Under the pieces are notes generated by a model, which saw only the letters and a list, made by a program, of their open reading frames with translations, did not search any database and was not told the origin of the DNA. This document shows positions 13,707 to 18,628 of a DNA stretch of 18,628 nt, in pieces; position 1 is the stretch's first letter; the number at the start of each line of letters is the position of its first letter. Made by a program: the position numbers and the translations under genes. Source of the DNA: Opitutia bacterium (GTDB taxonomy: Bacteria; Verrucomicrobiota; Verrucomicrobiia; Opitutales; UBA953); the NCBI GenBank assembly GCA_947460445.1, contig CANHHS010000017.1, positions 1-18,628 of the forward strand, given 5' to 3'.

Positions 13707-15671
13707 ATGGGCTCCTACTTGCTTCGCCGTCTCGGCGAAATTATCCCGGTTCTGCTCGTCGTTGTGACGGCGGCATTTCTTTTAGTAAAAATTGTTCCAG
13801 GGAGTCCGTTTGATACAGACCGCGCAATGCCCGCAGCCGTTAAAGCGCGCTACGAAAAGTTTTACGGTCTCGATCAACCTGTTTACGTCCAATACGGTCG
13901 CTACCTTTCTCACCTCGCGCAGGGCGATTTAGGTCTTTCGACAAAGTATCAGGGGTGGACAGTCAATGAACTGGTCGGCCCGCGTATGCCTGTCTCGGCC
14001 GAACTTGGATTGGCCGCCCTCGCCCTCGCAATTGCTGTCGGCATTCCCGTTGGCGTACTCGCATCTTCCCGTCCAAATTCTTGGTTAGACCGAATTCCGA
14101 TGGGCTTCTCTCTTGTGGGAATTTGTCTGCCGTCATTCGTTATCGGACCTTTATTATCTTTAGTTCTTTCGCGCTGGTTGGGCTGGGTGCCTCCTTGTGG
14201 ATGGGGTCGCCCTGAGCACCTCGTTTTGCCTGCACTGACGCTGGCGATTGTCGTTGCTGCACCTATCGCTCGGCTCACACGCGGCGCGATGATGGAAGTA
14301 CGTGGACTTGATTTTGTGCGGACGGCACGAGCTAAGGGGCTGGGTCCTTTTCGGATTTGGTTTGTGCACACCTTACGCAATGCGCTCCTGCCTGTTGTTA
14401 CGTACCTTGCGCCTGCAGCCGCTGGCCTGGTCTCAGGTTCGTTCGTGGTAGAGTCGATGTTTGATGTGCCTGGCCTTGGTCGATTTTTCGTCGCCTCAGT
14501 GACCAATCGCGACGCCACCATGATTGTTGGTATGACCGTACTCTATGCCGCTTCGTTGCTTATTCTAAACCTTGCGGCCGATCTCTTGCTCGCCTGGCTT
14601 AACCCTCGTCGCAAACTCGGTGCAGATTCTGAATCTGGTCTCGGCATTGGTTATTTACTCGGCCTTGCGCTGGCGCCGCTTGTTTTGTTGGGAATTTATT
14701 TAGGCGGCGTTGCACTTCGCGACTCCTTGAAGGGAGTGGAAATTGCTCCTTGGCTTTCTTGGTCAGCTGTTCGCACGGCCACGGCTTGGTTCGTGGGTGC
14801 ACTGCTCTTGCTCCTTGTAGCCATCGTGGGCTGGGCGCTTTCGCGTGGCTGGGATCGCTTTGTGCGCAACCGTGCCGCGGTCATTGCTGGCGTCTTCCTC
14901 ATCTTCATCGGTTTGGCTTGTTTATTAGCGAGTCCGTTAGCGCCGTATGACTATCGTGCGCAAGACCTCGCCCTTGGGCCCGTCGGACCATCTTCGGCGC
15001 ACCTTCTGGGCACAGATATCTTGGGGCGCGATTTGCTCTCACGTATTTTGCACGGAGGCGCAGTTTCTATTTTGGTTGGATTGATTGCCACGGTCATCGC
15101 ACTCGTTTTTGGAACAGCCTATGGCGTGGTCGCAGCCCAAGTTGGTGGACGCATCGGCGATGCGATGATGCGGGCGGTCGACGTCATCGGCACATTGCCG
15201 CTCACGCTTATCATTATTCTTTGCACGGTTATCTTTGGCCAAGATCTATGGCTACTGTACCTAGTGGTTGGTGGCATCTCGTGGTTGACGATGGCTCGAG
15301 TGGTTCGGAATGAAGTCATCACGCTACGCTCCATGCCATTTGTGCAGGCGGCAGAGACAATGGGTGCAAGCACGCCTCGGATTGTCTGGAAGCATTACTT
15401 GCCGAATCTCGCAGGTACGCTCGCCATTTATGCGACGTTAACGGTTCCAGGCGTTATGTTGCTCGAAGCCTTCGTCTCTTTCTTGGGTCTCGGTGTGCAG
15501 GCCCCGATGACGTCCTGGGGTATGTTGATTAAAGACGGCGCGGATGTGATGGAAGAGTGTCCCTGGGTGCTGCTCGCTCCTGCGACTATTTTTGCCTCAA
15601 CCTTGTTGGCGCTGAACTTCGTCGGTGATGGTTTGCGCGATGCCTTCGATCCGCGCGATACACGCCGCTGA
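13707..15671 (+). CDS. Fused OppB-OppC type peptide ABC transporter permease
   Basis: The 654-residue product carries two complete permease units in one chain. Residues 1-300 are OppB/DppB-like: an N-terminal RRLGEIIPVLL helix, the FYGLDQPVYVQYGRYL segment, and the EAA-type loop DFVRTARAKGLGPFRIWFVH at about 203-221. Residues about 383-654 are OppC/DppC-like: RFVRNRAAVIAGVFL, the hallmark LGTDILGRDLLSRILHG at about 434-450, and its own EAA loop VQAAETMGASTPRIVWKHYLPN at about 546-567. The linker (about 301-382) has two extra hydrophobic helices (315-333 and 359-378), an even number that keeps the OppC half in the right orientation. The normal arrangement is two genes. The ATPases and binding protein are not in the window. 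The ATG at 13707 is 3 nt after the lipoprotein stop. Confidence 0.93.
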   Translation: MGSYLLRRLGEIIPVLLVVVTAAFLLVKIVPGSPFDTDRAMPAAVKARYEKFYGLDQPVYVQYGRYLSHLAQGDLGLSTKYQGWTVNELVGPRMPVSAELGLAALALAIAVGIPVGVLASSRPNSWLDRIPMGFSLVGICLPSFVIGPLLSLVLSRWLGWVPPCGWGRPEHLVLPALTLAIVVAAPIARLTRGAMMEVRGLDFVRTARAKGLGPFRIWFVHTLRNALLPVVTYLAPAAAGLVSGSFVVESMFDVPGLGRFFVASVTNRDATMIVGMTVLYAASLLILNLAADLLLAWLNPRRKLGADSESGLGIGYLLGLALAPLVLLGIYLGGVALRDSLKGVEIAPWLSWSAVRTATAWFVGALLLLLVAIVGWALSRGWDRFVRNRAAVIAGVFLIFIGLACLLASPLAPYDYRAQDLALGPVGPSSAHLLGTDILGRDLLSRILHGGAVSILVGLIATVIALVFGTAYGVVAAQVGGRIGDAMMRAVDVIGTLPLTLIIILCTVIFGQDLWLLYLVVGGISWLTMARVVRNEVITLRSMPFVQAAETMGASTPRIVWKHYLPNLAGTLAIYATLTVPGVMLLEAFVSFLGLGVQAPMTSWGMLIKDGADVMEECPWVLLAPATIFASTLLALNFVGDGLRDAFDPRDTRR

Positions 15672-15672
15672 G

Positions 15673-16056
15673 TTAGTCGAGGTCGGCTTTAAATCCCGCA
15701 ACCCATCCACAGGCTTCACTGATGCGATGGCGCCGGGCGGCGACAAGGCGGTACGCTCCGTTAGCCAAAGGCGAGGGCAGTGCGTCTAAAAGCCAACCTG
15801 CAACACCCCAGATTCCACCCAGTGCTTTCAGGGCGGCGGCAAGCGCAGGTGCGCCCACAAGTCGACGCGAGCCTTGCCAGGCAACCAGCCCAGTGTTTTC
15901 GCCGCCCTCGGGTTCGCCTGCAATCTTTGCGGTCACGCCTTGATTGGGTGCTAACAAAAGTTTGCCCTGCGAATTGCGTCGGGCGAGCCAGGCGGCACTG
16001 CGGTCGCATAAGCCGCATTGCTGATCGTATAAAACAATCAGGAGCGAATCGCGCAT
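15673..16056 (-). CDS. DCC-family thiol-disulfide oxidoreductase-like protein (DUF393)
   Basis: The 127-residue product has the family-naming motif near its N-terminus: YDQQCGLCDRS, with D11, C14 and C17 (DxxCxxC). The SEACGW end and the central ALKALGGIW-like helical region match DUF393 proteins, which have a thioredoxin-like fold and a presumed redox role that is poorly characterised. I chose the ATG at 16056 because it lies 1 nt after the stop of the upstream FmdB-like gene (TAA G ATG), ideal for coupling. An ATG at 16071 would add five residues and overlap that gene. The gene converges on the fused permease with a 1-nt gap. Confidence 0.85.
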   Translation of the reverse strand: MRDSLLIVLYDQQCGLCDRSAAWLARRNSQGKLLLAPNQGVTAKIAGEPEGGENTGLVAWQGSRRLVGAPALAAALKALGGIWGVAGWLLDALPSPLANGAYRLVAARRHRISEACGWVAGFKADLD

Positions 16057-16057
16057 C

Positions 16058-16321
16058 TTAGGTGACGTCATGCCAAGTATTCCCATCGCGTTCGAGTTTT
16101 CGGAATCCACCAGCTTTGAGGCGCTTTGAATCTTTGGCCGCATTGCCCATCGACCGCTCGGTCCATTTTCCGGTTAAGCCTGGCGCATCTAAAATACGTT
16201 GGAGTTTTTCGCCGGTTAAAGGGTGTCGTGTCAGATCGGGCGCGCCCGCGGGTTGTTCGACCTCGAGCAACTCGCCTTCGGATCCGTCTGCGCGAATGAC
16301 GTTATAGCGGCGAAGTGCCAT
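16058..16321 (-). CDS. Small FmdB-like protein lacking zinc-ribbon cysteines
   Basis: This 87-residue protein starts at the ATG at 16321 (MALRRYNVIRADG). The layout resembles FmdB-type zinc ribbons: an N-terminal beta strand, a VEQPAGAPDLTRHPLTGEKLQRIL region where FmdB has its cysteine pairs, then a Gly-rich GLTGKWTERSMGN segment. It has no cysteine, so it cannot hold zinc in the usual way. The C-terminal KAGGFRKLERDGNTWH segment is shared with related Cys-less proteins I have seen in Planctomycetes and Verrucomicrobia, recalled without a search. The reading frame extends upstream through the tRNA, but that part is not coding. It is probably co-translated with the DCC protein. Function is unknown. 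Confidence 0.65.
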   Translation of the reverse strand: MALRRYNVIRADGSEGELLEVEQPAGAPDLTRHPLTGEKLQRILDAPGLTGKWTERSMGNAAKDSKRLKAGGFRKLERDGNTWHDVT

Positions 16322-16339
16322 CAACCTAACATAACATAA

Positions 16340-16369
16340 GTCACCCCTGGCGCAAGCGTCAGGGGTGAC
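16340..16369 (-). terminator. Strong stem-loop between tRNA-Tyr and the FmdB-like gene
   Basis: A 13-bp stem pairs 16340-16352 with 16357-16369 around a 4-nt loop, with one G-U pair. On the minus strand it follows the tRNA CCA end by 11 nt and precedes the next start codon by 18 nt. The 3' flank is T-rich but broken (TTATGTTATG), so it may be a terminator, a processing signal or a translation-control hairpin. Confidence 0.5.
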
Positions 16370-16380
16370 AGTTTCGTTCG

Positions 16381-16467
16381 TGGTGGAGGGAGTGGGATTT
16401 GAACCCACGAACAGCATAGCTGAACGGATTTACAGTCCGCGCCCTTTAGCCACTTGGATATCCCTCC
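16381..16467 (-). tRNA. tRNA-Tyr (anticodon GTA)
   Basis: On the minus strand the acceptor stem GGAGGGA (from 16467) pairs with TCCCTCC (16391-16385), followed by discriminator A and an encoded CCA (16383-16381). The anticodon loop CTGTAAA gives GTA, which reads tyrosine codons. The T arm contains GGTTCAAATCC. A long variable arm of about 13 nt (around 16405-16420) marks it as a class II tRNA, as expected for bacterial Tyr. An 8-bp inverted repeat (16373-16380 and 16470-16477) flanks the mature ends. Confidence 0.97.
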
Positions 16468-16612
16468 AACGAACGAAGGTGGGTTTTGAAAAACCCCAGC
16501 GGGATGAGCAAGGGAAAAGGATGAACCACCTTCGGTGGAGCAGGAAGGGGCAGGCGGGAAGCGGGAGAAAGTTTGCACGCTCATTCGTCATCCAGCTTTA
16601 ACTCGCTCCAAC

Positions 16613-16661
16613 AAAAAACCCCGCCACGGGCGGGGTTTTTAAAAGAATCGCGCAGATTCTT
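16613..16661 (-). terminator. Tandem hairpins and intrinsic terminator of rpsP
   Basis: Read on the minus strand, a first stem AAGAATC / GATTCTT (16655-16661 with 16643-16649) begins in the rpsP stop codon. The second and stronger stem CCCCGCC / GGCGGGG (16629-16635 with 16619-16625, loop 3 nt) is followed by six T (complement of 16613-16618). It also has five T on the plus strand at 16636-16640, so it could stop transcription both ways. Confidence 0.92.
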
Positions 16662-16920
16662 AAGCAGTCACTTTAGCTGCTGCACGAGCCCGCTTGAGAA
16701 GCGTCTTGGCTGTGTCAGAAGGCTGAGCGCCCTTTTTGATCCATGCGTCAGCGAGAGCGACGTCGATGTTCAATTCGGTAGCCTTGCCGCGAGGGCGAGG
16801 GTTGTAGTTGCCGAGAAGCTCGACAAATCGACCGTCGCGACGGACGGATTGTTCGGCGACGACGAGACGGAAGGTCGGCTCATTTTTGGTGCCGAAGCGT
16901 TGGAGACGGATGCGAAGCAT
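16660..16920 (-). CDS. rpsP: 30S ribosomal protein S16
   Basis: This 86-residue protein is needed for 30S subunit assembly. The start MLRIRLQRFGTKNEPTF and the following VVAEQSVRRDGRFVELLG segment are diagnostic of S16, and the C-terminal GAQPSDTAKTLLKRA segment is also typical. An in-frame ATG further upstream (16956) would add 12 residues not seen in the family, so 16920 is chosen. The leader has no SD. In most bacteria rpsP is co-transcribed with rimM, trmD and rplS; here it points away from trmD-rplS and rimM is absent from the window. Confidence 0.96.
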   Translation of the reverse strand: MLRIRLQRFGTKNEPTFRLVVAEQSVRRDGRFVELLGNYNPRPRGKATELNIDVALADAWIKKGAQPSDTAKTLLKRARAAAKVTA

Positions 16921-17008
16921 ATTACAGGGCCTTGATAACGGTGGAAGGTCGGACAAAGCCGAGAAGGGGCGGGGGAGTCAACTCACCTTTTTGACCCCCA
17001 TCCCGCCC

Positions 17009-17035
17009 TTGAATAGTCGGGGTAAGTCCTATAAC
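17009..17035 (+). promoter_or_regulatory. trmD: Possible trmD promoter with overlapping inverted repeat
   Basis: A candidate -35 TTGAAT (17009-17014) and -10 TATAAC (17030-17035) are separated by 15 nt, which is short. A start site about 7 nt downstream would leave a leader of about 10 nt before the ATG at 17052. Inverted GGGGT (17019-17023) and ACCCC (17034-17038) flank the -10 and could be an operator. Motif support only. Confidence 0.3.
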
Positions 17036-17051
17036 CCCTATGGCACTGCCC

Positions 17052-17738
17052 ATGCGCATTGATCTTTTGACCCTTTTCCCCGGCATGGCCGATGGGTTTT
17101 TGCGGGAATCTGTTGTGGGCAAAGCCATCGAGAAGGGGGTTCTGAACTTCCAGGCCCATGATATCCGCAAGTGGACCAAGGATAAGCACCAGCGGGTCGA
17201 CGATACCCCTTTCGGGGGCGGCCCGGGCATGCTCATGTCATGCCAGCCACTCTTTGATGCCGTCGGCGCTGTTTCGACCGAGGGCTGCGAGGTTATCTAC
17301 CTTTGCCCAGATGGCGAATTACTGAACCAGGCTATCGCCCAGGATCTGGCAGCCAAGCCCCACCTCGTGCTGGTTTCGGGCCATTACGAGGGCGTGGATG
17401 AACGCTTTCGGCAGAAAAAGGTTACCCGCGAAATCTCGATTGGGGACTATGTTCTCACAAATGGAACCCTTCCGGCCTGTGTTTTAGTGGATTGCGTAGC
17501 CCGTCATATCCCAGGGGTTCTTGGGGATGGAAACTCCTTGACGGGGGACTCCTTCAACGGTTGCCTCCTATCCTTTCCGCAGTTCACCCGACCCGCTGTT
17601 TACGACGGTCTCGAGGTGCCTCCAGTCCTCCTCGGTGGCAACCATGCCGCAATCGAGAAATGGCGAAAGGAGCAGCAACTTGAACGAACTACCCGGCGCC
17701 GACCCGACCTGCTGAGAAAAAACGACCCAAAGCTATGA
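17052..17738 (+). CDS. trmD: tRNA (guanine-N1-)-methyltransferase
   Basis: TrmD methylates guanine 37 next to the anticodon using S-adenosylmethionine, which prevents +1 frameshifting. The 228-residue product has the SPOUT trefoil-knot motifs: DDTPFGGGPGMLM (about 50-62), VSGHYEGVDERF (108-119), EISIGDYVLTNGTLP (127-141) and VARHIPGVLG (149-158). The catalytic aspartate is in GDSFNG (D166), and the C-terminal tRNA-binding domain has QFTRPAVY and a GNHAAIEKWR segment. The usual SGGELP knot loop reads TNGTLP. MRIDLLTLFP is the standard family start, so I prefer the ATG at 17052 to one at 17040. The stop overlaps the rplS start as ATGA. Confidence 0.96.
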   Translation: MRIDLLTLFPGMADGFLRESVVGKAIEKGVLNFQAHDIRKWTKDKHQRVDDTPFGGGPGMLMSCQPLFDAVGAVSTEGCEVIYLCPDGELLNQAIAQDLAAKPHLVLVSGHYEGVDERFRQKKVTREISIGDYVLTNGTLPACVLVDCVARHIPGVLGDGNSLTGDSFNGCLLSFPQFTRPAVYDGLEVPPVLLGGNHAAIEKWRKEQQLERTTRRRPDLLRKNDPKL

Positions 17739-18139
17739 GCAACCATCCCCTCATCCAATTCGCCACCCAATCCCAACTCAAGGAAGGCCGTGGCCGCGAC
17801 GCCTTCAAGGTTGGCGACGAAGTCCGCGTTCACACCAAGGTTCGCGAAGGCGACAAAGAGCGTATTCAGATTTTCAACGGCATCGTCCTTGCTCGTAAGC
17901 ACGGCGGCATCCACGAGACCTTCACGGTTCGTCGTATTTCCTTCGGCGAAGGTGTTGAGCGTATCTTCCCTATTCACTCCCCGAATATCGAGAAAATCGA
18001 AGTCGTCCGCGTCTCCGAAGTGATGCGCGCTCGCCTCTATTACCTCCGTGATCGCGTGGGCAAGTCTGCCACCAAGGTTAAGGAAAAGCGTTACGACGCT
18101 GAAGCAGCTGCTGCTGCCAAGGCTGCCGCAACCGCTTAA
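17735..18139 (+). CDS. rplS: 50S ribosomal protein L19
   Basis: This 134-residue protein lies at the 30S/50S interface. The diagnostic segments are FKVGDEVRVHTKVREGDKER, FNGIVLARKHGG, SFGEGVERIFPIHSPNI and the ARLYYLRDRVGKSA segment near the end. The C-terminus continues into an Ala-rich tail (AEAAAAAKAAATA), making it longer than the usual 115 or so residues. The start overlaps the trmD stop, as is common for this pair, so translation is coupled. The gene ends in two hairpins and a T run. Confidence 0.97.
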   Translation: MSNHPLIQFATQSQLKEGRGRDAFKVGDEVRVHTKVREGDKERIQIFNGIVLARKHGGIHETFTVRRISFGEGVERIFPIHSPNIEKIEVVRVSEVMRARLYYLRDRVGKSATKVKEKRYDAEAAAAAKAAATA

Positions 18140-18184
18140 GATTCTCCGAATCTTTTTAAAGACCCCGCCTCGTGCGGGGTTTTT
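18138..18184 (+). terminator. Tandem hairpins and intrinsic terminator of rplS
   Basis: A first stem AAGATTC / GAATCTT (18138-18144 with 18148-18154, loop TCC) starts in the stop codon and is followed by T residues. The second stem CCCCGC / GCGGGG (18163-18168 with 18174-18179, loop CTCGT) is followed by five T at 18180-18184. The layout copies that of rpsP. Confidence 0.93.
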
Positions 18185-18234
18185 AATTTACGGAATGCTT
18201 TAGGATGACTGTCCAAGGCCCGCCTGCGTGCAGT

Positions 18235-18628
18235 CTACTTTTGCGCTAACTCCATCGCCATGATCACAGGGGACATATCCGTCAGTCCGTGTGGGTGATG
18301 CCCGACGTTTGGCTTACCGATGAGCAGCGTATTCTTTTTCGCCGCCTGCCAGAACTCCGCAACGTAAGCCCCATTTTCTTCCCAGGGCACAACGTCATCC
18401 ACCTTTCCGTATACACAGATAAGATCCACGCCAGTATCCCGAGCTGCTTTGAGTCCATCGATAGGGCGGGGCAACTTAGCCAACGCAGTAGCATCATCGT
18501 CGAAGCCAAATTCTTTTAACTGTAATTTCCAATCAGACTGAGAGCCTTTACCTTTTCCGAATTGAACGAGTTTCCCGCCCGGCCAAGACCGTCCATCAGC
18601 CACGCCTGCATCGAGATAGATAGCGGAG
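18235..18628 (-). CDS. Alpha/beta hydrolase, C-terminal part (cut by window edge)
   Basis: The frame is open to the right edge, giving the last 130 or so residues. It begins with AIYLDAGVADGRSWPGGK and continues with a KGKGSQSDW segment. Late motifs fit an alpha/beta hydrolase: DLICVYGKVDDVVPWEENG supplies the acid residue (the aspartates before VVP), and GKPNVGHHPHGL supplies the catalytic histidine. The nucleophile region lies outside the window. This RSWPGGK-containing type is found in secreted or periplasmic hydrolases of Planctomycetes and Verrucomicrobia; that is recall, not a search. The substrate is unknown. Its stop lies 50 nt beyond the rplS terminator, convergent with rplS, and no terminator of its own was seen apart from that structure. 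Confidence 0.75.
   Translation of the reverse strand, partial: SAIYLDAGVADGRSWPGGKLVQFGKGKGSQSDWKLQLKEFGFDDDATALAKLPRPIDGLKAARDTGVDLICVYGKVDDVVPWEENGAYVAEFWQAAKKNTLLIGKPNVGHHPHGLTDMSPVIMAMELAQK

Noticed and set aside
13949..14521. 190-codon antisense reading frame inside the fused permease gene
   Set aside because: Low-complexity Arg/Thr/Pro-rich shadow of a well-supported gene.
16481..16560. Short hairpins (GGGTTTT / AAAACCC and CCACC TTC GGTGG) between tRNA-Tyr and the rpsP terminator
   Set aside because: Small stems with no T run or conserved motif; probably chance structure in a G/A-rich spacer.
16321..16584. Minus-strand reading frame crossing tRNA-Tyr
   Set aside because: It overlaps the whole tRNA and its codons follow the tRNA sequence.
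1..18628. CRISPR arrays, insertion sequences, prophage genes or defence islands
   Set aside because: No direct-repeat array, transposase, integrase or defence gene is visible; the genes are housekeeping or envelope-related.

Overview
The window looks like a chromosomal housekeeping region of a Verrucomicrobiota-type bacterium, probably Opitutae or a relative. This is an inference from protein flavour and gene order: the ileS - dksA-like - lspA block, the sequence style of TrpS and IleS, and a GldA/F/G-type ABC operon. GC content is moderate and the genes are tightly packed. No phage, insertion sequence, CRISPR array or rRNA was seen, and I found no clear sign of recent transfer. Start codons almost never have a Shine-Dalgarno sequence. 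Many are preceded by short C/T-rich tracts instead.

Layout. (1) 1-3233, minus strand: a four-gene operon reading mscS, ABC ATPase (gldA-like), ABC-2 permease (gldF-like), then a GldG-like auxiliary protein cut by the left edge. (2) 3330-6602, plus: trpS, a membrane-anchored coiled-coil protein with a conserved-looking C-terminal domain, and a secreted protein of unknown function. A small two-helix membrane protein (6604-6870, minus) meets them tail to tail. (3) 7062-12194, plus: ileS, a DksA/TraR-like protein with a lysine/alanine-rich histone-like tail, lspA, and a flavin-reductase-family protein overlapping lspA by ATGA. (4) 12248-12487: rpsT, whose terminator lies inside the 3' end of a convergent RluA-like pseudouridine synthase gene with an altered catalytic motif. 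(5) 13443-15671, plus: a small putative lipoprotein and a single-chain fusion of OppB- and OppC-type peptide permeases. (6) 15673-16467, minus: a DCC-family (DUF393) protein, a cysteine-less FmdB-like protein and tRNA-Tyr(GTA). (7) 16613-18188: rpsP on the minus strand, divergent from trmD-rplS on the plus strand, with no rimM. This breaks the usual rpsP-rimM-trmD-rplS order. (8) 18235 to the right edge, minus: the C-terminal part of an alpha/beta hydrolase.

The main themes are translation (two aminoacyl-tRNA synthetases, tRNA-Tyr, TrmD, three ribosomal proteins, a pseudouridine synthase homologue, a DksA-like regulator) and the cell envelope (LspA, MscS, ABC exporter, peptide permease, small membrane proteins). 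I see no dedicated accessory or defence system. The observations most worth a second look are the loss of zinc-ligand cysteines in three unrelated families (IleS, DksA-like, FmdB-like), the tandem-hairpin ends of three ribosomal-protein genes, the fused OppBC permease, the altered RluA motif, and the SD-poor start sites.
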